Shown here one piece after another: positions 1-5,643 of a stretch of 6,622 bases of DNA. The notes beneath the pieces were generated by a model. The model saw only the letters and a list, made by a program, of their open reading frames with translations, searched no databases and had not been told where the DNA came from. The position numbers and the translations under genes were made by a program. Source of the DNA: an uncultured Lachnospiraceae bacterium (GTDB lineage: Bacteria; Bacillota; Clostridia; Lachnospirales; Lachnospiraceae); contig CAKRNI010000141.1 of NCBI GenBank assembly GCA_934370915.1, forward strand, positions 1-6,622, given 5' to 3'. Position 1 is the first letter of the stretch. Each line of letters opens with the position of its first letter.

Positions 1-1073
1 AAGGAGAAGCGAAGCGTGGAATCCAGCAGGGAATCCTTCACGCCGATCCCCTTTAAGGTTCCTGACACACCCGGATGGTTGGAGGAGCATGCGGAGCCGG
101 AAGAAACATAGATTCCCTTATCCTCCAGCGCATGGAGCAGTACCTCTGCCCTCACGCCCTCAAAGCCTGCCGCAACAATCTGCGGAGCGCTGTCCCGGCC
201 GGTAAGGCCATGGACTGTAACGCCGTCCATTGCCTGAAGACCTTTCACCATGCGTTCCTTGATCCCATAGAGCTTGTCAATCTTTGCATCATGATCGGTG
301 TAGACCATCTTTGCCGCAAGTCCGAGACCTGCGCATCCCGGAACATTCTCCGTACCGGAACGCATGCCTTTCTGCTGCCCGCCTCCGTAGATGATCGGTT
401 TGATCTTTACCTTCTCATCAATATAAAGGAAGCCGGTTCCCTTTGGGCCGTGGATTTTATGCCCGCTGGCAGATAAAAGGTCGATCCCCTGTTTCTTCGG
501 ACGGATCACGTATTTACCGTAAGCCTGGATCGCGTCCACATGGAAGTAAACGGACGGCTTTTTCTCTTTTATAATCTTTGCGATCTCCTCAATGGGCTCT
601 ACGGCTCCGATCTCGTTGTTTACATACATGACGGACACAAGGATCGTATCATCGCAAATTGCTTCCCGGAGCGCGTCTAAGGATACATGTCCGTTGTGGT
701 CCACCGGCAGGTAGGTCACACGGAATCCAAGCTCCTCGAGGAACGCTGTCGTATTGTAGATGGACGCATGTTCCACGCAGGAGGTGATAATGTGGTTTCC
801 GGCACGCTTATTCGCGAGCGCCGTTCCGATCAGCGCCAGATTGTTGGACTCGGTTCCGCCGGAAGTGAAAAGGATCTCCTTATCCTTCACTTTTAAAGTC
901 TTCGCGATCTCCTCCCGGGCAGTCTTAATGTAATTTTCCGCCTCCACGCCTTTCATGTGTCTGGAGGACGTATTGCCGTAGTCCACGGTCATTGTCTCCG
1001 AGACGATATCGCGCACTTCATCAAAAGCGCGGGTCGTCGCGGAGTTATCAAAATAAACTTCTCTCTTTTCCAT
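1..1073 (-). CDS. Cysteine desulfurase, class I NifS/IscS-like (C-terminus cut by window edge)
   Basis: PLP-dependent enzyme that takes sulfur from L-cysteine as an enzyme persulfide and passes it to Fe-S cluster assembly or tRNA thiolation. The frame starts at ATG 1073 and stays open to position 3, giving 357 visible residues. Visible signatures are FDNSATT near the N-terminus, the PLP-site segment TSGGTESNN (70-78), EHAS with His102, DAIQ (180-183), the PLP-binding Lys206 in SGHKIHGPKG and the catalytic Cys329 in SSGSACSS. These positions nearly coincide with E. coli IscS (Lys206, Cys328). The SGSACSS loop marks class I (NifS/IscS) rather than SufS. The visible end, STLRFS, is a conserved C-terminal motif, so I estimate only some 20-25 residues are missing. 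A GGGAG ribosome site lies 12 bases before the start, rather far. It follows rsmE on the same strand. In related clostridia such a gene often precedes thiI, which would lie off the left edge (inference). Family certain; physiological partner unknown. Confidence 0.95.
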   Translation of the reverse strand, partial: MEKREVYFDNSATTRAFDEVRDIVSETMTVDYGNTSSRHMKGVEAENYIKTAREEIAKTLKVKDKEILFTSGGTESNNLALIGTALANKRAGNHIITSCVEHASIYNTTAFLEELGFRVTYLPVDHNGHVSLDALREAICDDTILVSVMYVNNEIGAVEPIEEIAKIIKEKKPSVYFHVDAIQAYGKYVIRPKKQGIDLLSASGHKIHGPKGTGFLYIDEKVKIKPIIYGGGQQKGMRSGTENVPGCAGLGLAAKMVYTDHDAKIDKLYGIKERMVKGLQAMDGVTVHGLTGRDSAPQIVAAGFEGVRAEVLLHALEDKGIYVSSGSACSSNHPGVSGTLKGIGVKDSLLDSTLRFS

Positions 1074-1156
1074 GAGTTTTATTTACTCCCAGTCTGGACC
1101 GGCAAAACATTCTCCATATTTATGATACCGGTCTTTTTACTTCTTAAAATTTACTA

Positions 1157-1174
1157 TTTATAGCATAATGCTAT
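1157..1174 (-). promoter_or_regulatory. Extended -10 promoter with overlapping palindrome, upstream of cysteine desulfurase
   Basis: On the minus strand TGC-TATAAA forms an extended -10 (TATAAA at 1157-1162). No good -35 is seen at 16-17 bases, so it would depend on the TG element. The palindrome ATAGCAT-A-ATGCTAT (1160-1174; seven-base arms around one base) overlaps it, as an operator would. Transcription would begin near 1150 and leave a leader of about 77 nt. That leader contains a 6-bp GACCGG/CCGGTC pairing (1128-1133 with 1097-1102). Read-through from rsmE is also possible because no convincing terminator is seen between the genes. Prediction only. Confidence 0.4.
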
Positions 1175-1267
1175 TTTCAACTTTTTTGTAACCGTTCAGT
1201 TATTCACAGTTATAATTAAAAACTCATCCTGAATTTTGCTTCGGTCTGCACTGAAATTTTTGCTTCT

Positions 1268-2020
1268 TTATTCCAGCAACAGCCCCACAGCCGCCATCAC
1301 AAACATTCCGGCCGTCTCTGTTCTGAGGATTCTCTTTCCGAGCGTCACCGGTTTCACCCCGGACTGCATCGCAAGCTCTACTTCCCCGTCCGAAAATCCA
1401 CCTTCCGGTCCGATAAAAATGGACAGACTCTGCCCCGGTTTTAAGCTTCCGATGAGTTCTCTCGTAAGCGCCATTCCGCCCGCTCCCGGAAGACTCTCGG
1501 AATCCTCGTAGGGAATGATCGCCAGGTCATCCTGGGCTGCTGCCTCTATGGCTGCCTTAAATTTCATCACATTTCCGATCTCCGGAACGATCATGCGCTT
1601 TGACTGTTTTGCCGCACTCTCGGAGATCCCGTACCAGCGTTTTCTCTTCGCTTCCTCTTTTTTTGCGTCAAGCTTCACCACCGCGCGGTCTGTATCCACC
1701 GGAACGATCTTTGTGACACCCAGTTCTACACATTTCTGGATGATAAATTCCATCTTATCCGCTTTCGGAAGTCCCTGATACAGGGTCACCTTCACTGGAA
1801 GCTCCGTATCGTCCACTTCCTCCGGCAGGATCTTCGCAAGGACTTTATCCGGGAAAAGCTCCGTAATCTCACAGAGACAGTTTGTGCCCTTACCGTCACT
1901 TAACAGGAGCTTTTCACCCGGTTTCATCCGCAGCACGTTCTTAATATGATTCACATCGGGACCGGTGATCACGGCCTCCGACTCTGTAAAAAATTCTGTT
2001 TCCGTAAAAAAATGGTACAC
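1268..2020 (-). CDS. rsmE: 16S rRNA (uracil(1498)-N3)-methyltransferase RsmE
   Basis: SAM-dependent SPOUT-family methyltransferase that methylates N3 of U1498 in 16S rRNA of the 30S subunit. The 250-residue product has the usual family length. Visible family motifs are HIKNVLR (25-31) in the N-terminal PUA-like domain, QGLPKADKMEF (82-92), the ESAAKQSKR segment (134-142), and the SAM-binding trefoil-knot motifs IGPEGGFSDGE (203-213) and LGKRILRTETA (227-237). I chose GTG at 2020 as the start. The resulting N-terminus MYHFFTE is the typical RsmE beginning, and AGGAAG lies five bases upstream. The same frame extends to another GTG at 2050, but that would add ten atypical residues inside prmA. 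The start shares its G with the prmA stop (TAGTG), implying translational coupling. Family assignment is very secure. Confidence 0.96.
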   Translation of the reverse strand: MYHFFTETEFFTESEAVITGPDVNHIKNVLRMKPGEKLLLSDGKGTNCLCEITELFPDKVLAKILPEEVDDTELPVKVTLYQGLPKADKMEFIIQKCVELGVTKIVPVDTDRAVVKLDAKKEEAKRKRWYGISESAAKQSKRMIVPEIGNVMKFKAAIEAAAQDDLAIIPYEDSESLPGAGGMALTRELIGSLKPGQSLSIFIGPEGGFSDGEVELAMQSGVKPVTLGKRILRTETAGMFVMAAVGLLLE

Positions 2021-2032
2021 TATTTCTTCCTC
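2018..2032 (-). promoter_or_regulatory. rsmE ribosome binding site and TAGTG stop/start junction
   Basis: On the minus strand GAGGAAG (2026-2032) is followed by five bases and then GTG (2018-2020). The G at 2020 is also the last base of the prmA TAG stop (2020-2022). This fixes the rsmE start better than the upstream GTG at 2050 and fits re-initiation by ribosomes finishing prmA. Confidence 0.75.
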
Positions 2033-2976
2033 GCTGTGAAGGATACCCACTCGCCCTGTCTTGTCACTTCGATGATCTCGAAGGCATCGTTCGCCTCAAG
2101 CGCTTCGCGGACGGCCTGTTCCTTCATATCAATAATTCCGGAGCTGATGAAGATTCCACCTTTCTTTAAGTGGAACGGAACCTGTTTCTGGATCATGATG
2201 ATAATGTCTGCAAGAATGTTTGCCACAACAATATCGTAGCACTCATATCCCGCTGCATCCTGTGTCGCCTTATCGTCGATGATATTTCCCTGGATCACAC
2301 CGAACTTCTCCTCCGGGATATCGTTGGCTGCCAGATTTTCATGGACTGCGGTGATGGCGTTCTCATCGAGATCCGTTCCAAATACATACTCCGCACCAAG
2401 CTTTAACGCGGCGATTCCGAGGATTCCGCTTCCTGTTCCGAGGTCAAGGACCTTTACGCCCGGCCTTACATACTTTTCAAGCTGACGGATACAGAGCTGT
2501 GTCGTCTCGTGCTTTCCGGTTCCGAACGCGGTTCCCGGATCGATCTGGATCAGGAGCTTGTCCTTATGCTCTTCCGGGATCTCCTCCCACGTCGGCTTGA
2601 TCAGGATATGGTCAACCGTAAACGGTTTGAAGTACTGTTTCCAGTTGTTGATCCAGTCCTTATCGTCCGTCTCGGACTCTGTGATCTTCGCGGTACCGAT
2701 ATTCACGAACTGGCGGATCTCCTCAAGCCCCTCACGGACAGCCTTTAACTTCTCTTCCGTATCCTCGTCCTCATCTAAATAGAAGCTGACTCTCGCGGTA
2801 CCGTCATCCGGCGGAAGCTCCGGGAGAATATCGATGAACATTCCCTTCGTCTCGCTTTCGGTAAGCGGTACGTTATCCTCGATCTCCATTCCCTCGATTC
2901 CGATATCATCAAACATACTTCCGAGATAATCCACCGCGTCCGTGGTCGTCTCAAGCGTAAATTTCTTCCATTTCAT
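2020..2976 (-). CDS. prmA: Ribosomal protein L11 methyltransferase PrmA
   Basis: Cytoplasmic class I SAM-dependent methyltransferase that methylates ribosomal protein L11. The 318-residue product is of normal length for Firmicutes PrmA. It has an N-terminal substrate-recognition domain of about 120 residues with an acidic stretch around 68-75, then the signature DPGTAFGTGKHETTQ (146-160). SAM motif I is VLDLGTGSGILG (176-187), and the catalytic-loop motif VANILA (251-256) replaces the NPPY of other N-methyltransferases. The ATG at 2976 is preceded by AGGAG nine bases upstream. It is the first gene of a two-gene unit with rsmE, a common pairing in Firmicutes (established knowledge), transcribed from the promoter at 3128-3156 through a leader of about 145 nt. 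Nothing is truncated or unusual. Confidence 0.97.
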   Translation of the reverse strand: MKWKKFTLETTTDAVDYLGSMFDDIGIEGMEIEDNVPLTESETKGMFIDILPELPPDDGTARVSFYLDEDEDTEEKLKAVREGLEEIRQFVNIGTAKITESETDDKDWINNWKQYFKPFTVDHILIKPTWEEIPEEHKDKLLIQIDPGTAFGTGKHETTQLCIRQLEKYVRPGVKVLDLGTGSGILGIAALKLGAEYVFGTDLDENAITAVHENLAANDIPEEKFGVIQGNIIDDKATQDAAGYECYDIVVANILADIIIMIQKQVPFHLKKGGIFISSGIIDMKEQAVREALEANDAFEIIEVTRQGEWVSFTARKK

Positions 2977-3127
2977 ATATCATTTCTCCTTCTATGTTCT
3001 TTTGCCTGTCCAGAATCAGAACTTCCCGCTGCTCTTTCACGTTCTTCGCCCATCATTCCGATCTTTGGTTCCAGACTCACCGCACATATGCCCGCATCCA
3101 GCATGGACGCAGACGAAATCACATGAT

Positions 3128-3156
3128 ATCATAACATAGTTTTCCGGGGTTTGCAA
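3128..3156 (-). promoter_or_regulatory. Sigma-A promoter of prmA-rsmE
   Basis: On the minus strand TTGCAA (3151-3156) and TATGAT (3128-3133) are separated by 17 bases, and TG one base before the -10 makes it an extended -10. Transcription should begin near 3121, leaving a leader of about 145 nt before ATG 2976. A 7-bp hairpin with a three-base loop (3094-3110, one G-U pair) lies near the RNA 5' end. No riboswitch is recognised in the leader. Confidence 0.7.
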
Positions 3157-3160
3157 GGTG

Positions 3161-3174
3161 GGAAACATGTTTCC
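3161..3174. repeat. Perfect 14-bp palindrome between divergent promoters
   Basis: GGAAACATGTTTCC is its own reverse complement. It starts five bases upstream of the prmA -35 and lies 38 bases before the -35 of the divergent plus-strand promoter. Perfect symmetry and position suggest a dimeric repressor or activator site. No regulator gene is present in the window, so its identity is unknown. Confidence 0.4.
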
Positions 3175-3212
3175 AAAGATTCCGTGTTTATGCATAACAG
3201 CTGCGATATTTC

Positions 3213-3241
3213 TTGAAATTATTGTCACAACATGTTATGAT
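3213..3241 (+). promoter_or_regulatory. Sigma-A promoter of the predicted structured RNA
   Basis: TTGAAA (3213-3218), exactly 17 bases, then TATGAT (3236-3241) preceded by TG in extended -10 position (TGTTATGAT). Transcription should begin near 3248, about ten bases before the first stem of the predicted RNA. The ten bases ATGTTATGAT are identical to the extended -10 of the divergent prmA promoter. Confidence 0.65.
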
Positions 3242-3247
3242 AAATAC

Positions 3248-3392
3248 GAACAAAGAAGGTTATGGTCTTTCGGCTCATGACTGGAGTTCCCATTGAGAGT
3301 TGGTTCGCTCTCCCGAATAGGCATTTCGCCGAAAACAAATGAACCACACAAAAGATACTTGTAGCTCCTGATTTCGTCAGGAGCTGTTTTCA
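3248..3392 (+). ncRNA. Predicted structured RNA with two loop-tail pseudoknots, upstream of a nuclease-like gene
   Basis: I do not recognise a named RNA family. What is seen: a promoter ends just upstream and a strong terminator hairpin (3363-3385) closes the unit, giving about 140 nt. Stem A pairs 3258-3265 with 3275-3282 (eight pairs, including G-U pairs); its loop holds TTTCGGC (3268-3274), complementary to GCCGAAA (3328-3334). Stem B pairs GAGAG (3295-3299) with CTCTC (3308-3312); its loop holds TGGTTC (3301-3306), complementary to GAACCA (3341-3346). The wobble pairs in stem A work on the plus strand but become A-C mismatches on the minus strand, which supports plus-strand transcription. 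A short GGC/GCC stem (3320-3330) competes with the first pseudoknot. It could be a cis-acting leader, an independent small RNA, or the RNA antitoxin of a type III-like system with the downstream gene. Alignment covariation was not available. Confidence 0.5.
3363..3390 (+). terminator. Intrinsic terminator or attenuator closing the structured RNA
   Basis: AGCTCCTGA (3363-3371) pairs perfectly with TCAGGAGCT (3377-3385) across a five-base loop and is followed by GTTTT. The U-tract is short, so it may be leaky and let some transcripts reach the downstream gene. Confidence 0.7.
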
Positions 3393-3420
3393 TATCATCT
3401 ATTGACACATCAAAAATTCT

Positions 3421-3445
3421 AATGTGCTGAGACACATTCTTTTTT
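3421..3445 (+). terminator. Second terminator-like hairpin before the nuclease-like gene
   Basis: AATGTG (3421-3426) pairs with CACATT (3433-3438) around a six-base loop, followed by C and six T. The stem is short and A+T-rich, so termination is likely partial. Its sequence is almost the same as the minus-strand terminator at 4072-4097 on the other side of the gene. Confidence 0.45.
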
Positions 3446-3452
3446 ATGATCG
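3421..3452. repeat. Left copy of an inverted repeat flanking the nuclease-like gene
   Basis: Read on the plus strand this stretch matches the minus-strand reading of 4066-4096 at 28 of 31 aligned positions with one single-base gap. The identity runs beyond the hairpin into CACATTC, six T, and AT(G)ATCG. The two copies bracket the gene in inverted orientation. Confidence 0.6.
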
Positions 3453-3459
3453 GATTGGG

Positions 3460-4050
3460 ATGCCTATGGATATTTTATTGGAAAAATACAATGACTATAT
3501 GCGGCTGAAAAATTGCCGGGTGGAATATACGTTTTCAAATCAGACACAGTTGACTGTCCACTATCGAGAGGAGAATTTTCCACATCTTCTTGGTCTTCAC
3601 AAATTAAAGGATCTTCAACTGATACAATTTTGGCAGGATAAAAATAATAAAACCGTCAATTTAAAAGGTCTTCTTCGTCATATCAAAAATTCTTCTTTTA
3701 CCGACTCTTCTGTAAAATCCAGTATTTTTTATCCCCTGATCAAAGATCGGTATGAAAGCTTTTCATATGAGAATTTAACTTCTTTAATTTATACAGACGC
3801 TATTATTCATTTTAATCCGGAACTCATCCATTCCAAACTCAAAAGTGACTACATTCTTTTTGAAAAGACTTCTAATTCTGAGTTCAATCATCTTGCGATC
3901 GCTCAGGATGCCCGAACAGGATCCAGGTATTTTGAGACATTTTTTCATGAATCCACTATAAAATATATCTCTGGTCAGGTCATTGTACAGATTCGCAAAT
4001 TCACTCTCTACGATCCTGCCGGTCATATTATTGTTGAGGATTCTTTTTAG
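3460..4050 (+). CDS. PBECR4-like nuclease-domain protein (putative toxin or RNase)
   Basis: Small soluble protein of about 196 residues with no signal peptide or membrane segment. By recall, the pattern fits the PBECR4 family (Barnase-EndoU-Colicin E5/D-RelE fold): NFPHLLGLHKLKDL in the first third, SSFTDSSVKSSIFYPLIKDR in the middle, then SKLKSDYILFEK and YFETFFHES towards the end. Members of this fold superfamily are mostly RNases and toxins; no activity is shown for this protein, and the catalytic residues cannot be assigned with certainty. The frame opens at GTG 3424, but that codon lies inside a terminator-like hairpin and lacks a ribosome site. ATG 3460 or ATG 3466 each have only a weak GGA five bases upstream. 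G+C is about 34% (hand count of 3481-3780), against 57% for a sample of prmA, suggesting acquisition by transfer. No partner protein gene is adjacent; the structured RNA upstream is the obvious candidate partner. Real gene: likely. Family: moderately sure. Confidence 0.75.
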   Translation: MPMDILLEKYNDYMRLKNCRVEYTFSNQTQLTVHYREENFPHLLGLHKLKDLQLIQFWQDKNNKTVNLKGLLRHIKNSSFTDSSVKSSIFYPLIKDRYESFSYENLTSLIYTDAIIHFNPELIHSKLKSDYILFEKTSNSEFNHLAIAQDARTGSRYFETFFHESTIKYISGQVIVQIRKFTLYDPAGHIIVEDSF

Positions 4051-4065
4051 TTGCATTCGGACACG

Positions 4066-4096
4066 CGATATAAAAAAGAATGTGCCTTGGCACATT
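4066..4096. repeat. Right copy of the inverted repeat flanking the nuclease-like gene
   Basis: Reverse-complement counterpart of 3421-3452, 28 of 31 aligned positions identical with one gap, starting 15 bases after the nuclease-like stop codon. It contains most of the minus-strand terminator described separately. Confidence 0.6.
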
Positions 4097-4098
4097 CT
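4072..4098 (-). terminator. Minus-strand intrinsic terminator
   Basis: A 9-bp perfect stem (4078-4086 with 4089-4097), plus an A-T pair using 4077 and 4098, is followed on the minus strand by a U-tract (six A on the plus strand, 4072-4077). It points toward the 3' end of the nuclease-like gene and would stop any transcripts from gltS that pass the first terminator at 4216-4249. Confidence 0.75.
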
Positions 4099-4103
4099 CG
4101 CGC

Positions 4104-4168
4104 CTCGCGCGGTCGCTTGCGACAGTCTACATCTTCGCGCGAGTGCGCATCTTTGGCACGTCAGTGCC
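4104..4168. repeat. GC-rich nested stem and small hairpin of unknown role
   Basis: CTCGCGCG (4104-4111) pairs perfectly with CGCGCGAG (4136-4143). Inside it GTCGC (4112-4116) pairs with GCGAC (4119-4123). Next to it GGCAC (4155-4159) pairs with GTGCC (4164-4168) over a four-base loop. The G+C richness contrasts with the A+T-rich gene just upstream. No coding frame is credible here. It may be part of a dispersed intergenic repeat. Confidence 0.5.
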
Positions 4169-4214
4169 TTTATATGTAACAGGGAATTCCTCGGAATTTC
4201 CTGTTACATATAAA
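4169..4214. repeat. Inverted repeat with 22-base arms
   Basis: Arms 4169-4190 and 4193-4214 are complementary over 22 positions with one G-T wobble and only two bases between them. On the plus strand the wobble is an allowed G-U pair. No T-tract follows, so it is not a typical terminator; it could be an mRNA 3'-end stabiliser for the nuclease-like gene or a small repeat element. The short arms and lack of an obvious target duplication leave a miniature transposon unproven. Confidence 0.7.
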
Positions 4215-4249
4215 ATTGCAGGGCAGAGCGTTCCCGCTCTGCCCCGCAA
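4212..4249 (-). terminator. Intrinsic terminator of gltS
   Basis: A 10-bp perfect stem (4221-4230 with 4235-4244) extends by a G-U pair and TTGC/GCAA (4216-4219 with 4246-4249) to about 15 bp on the minus strand. The loop is GGAA, a GNRA-type tetraloop. It is followed by UUUU (4212-4215) and lies 12 bases after the gltS stop. On the plus strand a weak downstream T-tract could also stop transcripts from the nuclease-like gene. Confidence 0.8.
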
Positions 4250-4261
4250 AGGTTTTCAATT

Positions 4262-5584
4262 TTATGCTGTTTTTCTATTCGGACGAACAAATAAGATGCA
4301 GCCTACGATGATGCAGATCGCGAACATCGCTCCGCCGACACCAACGGTCATTCCGATTCCGGACATGGTCCACATCGGAACGAGACCTGCGAAAGCTTCC
4401 TTCCAGCACATAACCGCGCTGTAAATACCGTGGTTATCCGGTGCGCTGGAGTTGGAATCCGGGTCAACGGCACGGACAAGTGCAAGACCTGTCGCCGTGT
4501 TTCCTGTACCTACTCCGAATGCCATCAATGCTTTTTCAAACCATTCTTCTTTGCAGAACAGCTTGCAGAAGCCAAGAGACATCGCAAGGGTCAGAGCACA
4601 GCAGATCGCTGTGTAGATCACGATCGGCACAATGTATGTACTGATGAGTTCGATATCGAGTGTTGCCATCGCTGTGAGGACAACGACCTCAAGTAAAAAT
4701 CCGCTGACATGCTTGATGGTCTTTACATCAATGTATCGGTCAAGTTTGACTGCCTTCGCGAGATTCCAGATAATCGCTCCGCCGAGGATACCCTGAATAA
4801 CGGTTGGAAGAACGCTGACACCCGGCCATACAAGGCCGACGGCCTTGATCAGAAGACGGCCTGCGTAAACCGCCGCGAGAAGCCAGCCGCCCTGAAGCGC
4901 AAGGTGATTGATACCGATGGAGCTTGTCACGGTGCTGCCGATGGAACTTCTCTTTTCCTCCGGAAGGACTCCGCCATAGTACCAGTCTGGCTGTTTCTGC
5001 GCATCCTTAACGAATTTTGTCCAGCCTTTTCTTACACCGATGTTTACGACAATCATGCCGACTAACATAGCCATGATCAGGCCAAAGGTAGCAAGGACCA
5101 TTCCGACAGACAGATTTTCCGGAATGCCGAGATTCTCATACGTCTGTCCTGCTGCACCTGCGTTTCCGTGACCTCCCTGGAACGCGAACACACCCATGGT
5201 GCCCCATCCCTTCGGAAGACCCGGCCAGAGCACCGCGAGCAGTGCTCCAAGAGCAGCGCCGACTGCCATCTGCATACCGTAGATTCCCTGCTCCACACAG
5301 ATATAATCAAGGTAACCAACTACCTTTTTTCGGTTGATCGTAACGCCGAATAACAATGCTGCCATGATCGGAGCGATCAGGACGTTAGAGAATTTTGAGA
5401 AAGACTCCGGAATTTCAACAAGGCCAAGCATCTGCTGACCAAGGATCAGTGCCAGAAGTCCTCCGATCAGGGAAGCCGGAAGGAACAGCTTCTGGATAGG
5501 TTTCACGATTTCTCTTACAAAAAATCCTGCGAGCATGAACACGCCGATGAGAATCATGTCGCTAAATAGAGACGCAACTGTCAT
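4262..5584 (-). CDS. gltS: Sodium/glutamate symporter family protein (GltS, ESS family)
   Basis: Integral inner-membrane secondary transporter expected to import glutamate or a related dicarboxylate with Na+. The 440-residue product is somewhat longer than E. coli GltS (401). It is mostly hydrophobic, with about ten membrane segments in two similar halves. Family signatures are the N-terminal run with QKLFLPASLIGG (31-42) and two glycine-rich re-entrant-loop motifs, AFQGGHGNAGA (134-144) and FGVGTGNTATGLALVR (356-371), which form the ion and substrate path in ESS proteins. A central polar loop (about 185-222) links the halves. ATG 5584 has a GGGGGT ribosome site about four bases upstream. It is transcribed alone from a promoter at 5670-5698 and ends in a strong terminator just after the stop. 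The upstream RraA-family gene suggests the substrate might be a 2-oxo- or hydroxy-dicarboxylate rather than glutamate (inference). Family sure; substrate not. Confidence 0.92.
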   Translation of the reverse strand: MTVASLFSDMILIGVFMLAGFFVREIVKPIQKLFLPASLIGGLLALILGQQMLGLVEIPESFSKFSNVLIAPIMAALLFGVTINRKKVVGYLDYICVEQGIYGMQMAVGAALGALLAVLWPGLPKGWGTMGVFAFQGGHGNAGAAGQTYENLGIPENLSVGMVLATFGLIMAMLVGMIVVNIGVRKGWTKFVKDAQKQPDWYYGGVLPEEKRSSIGSTVTSSIGINHLALQGGWLLAAVYAGRLLIKAVGLVWPGVSVLPTVIQGILGGAIIWNLAKAVKLDRYIDVKTIKHVSGFLLEVVVLTAMATLDIELISTYIVPIVIYTAICCALTLAMSLGFCKLFCKEEWFEKALMAFGVGTGNTATGLALVRAVDPDSNSSAPDNHGIYSAVMCWKEAFAGLVPMWTMSGIGMTVGVGGAMFAICIIVGCILFVRPNRKTA

Positions 5585-5643
5585 ATGTACCCCCGTAAAA
5601 TATTTTTCTTTTGATAATTTGGATGTAGCATTTGATTTCTATT

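Noticed and set aside
75..1163. Plus-strand frames opposite the cysteine desulfurase
   Set aside because: They are antisense shadows of a gene whose minus-strand frame carries every catalytic residue of the family.
2021..2050. GTG 2050 as the start of RsmE
   Set aside because: It adds ten residues not typical of the family. GTG 2020 has AGGAAG at the right distance and gives the standard MYHFF start.
3037..3228. Minus-strand 63-codon frame with several cysteines
   Set aside because: It passes straight through the prmA promoter and 5' leader, has no ribosome site and no known motif.
3248..3392. T-box leader or CRISPR array as the explanation for the structured region
   Set aside because: No T-box sequence complementary to a tRNA end is seen, and there are no regularly spaced repeats anywhere in the window.
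3235..3435. Minus-strand 66-codon frame from GTG 3435
   Set aside because: It runs antisense through the whole predicted RNA and its terminator, starts inside the second hairpin, lacks a ribosome site and shows no recognisable domain. Its apparent order is better explained by a structured RNA on the other strand.
3424..3459. GTG 3424 as the start of the nuclease-like protein
   Set aside because: The codon lies within a terminator-like hairpin and has no ribosome site; the added residues do not resemble the family. ATG 3460 or 3466 is preferred, though not proven.
4430..5353. Plus- and minus-strand frames overlapping gltS
   Set aside because: They have no family motifs and no ribosome sites, and lie wholly within a well-supported transporter gene.
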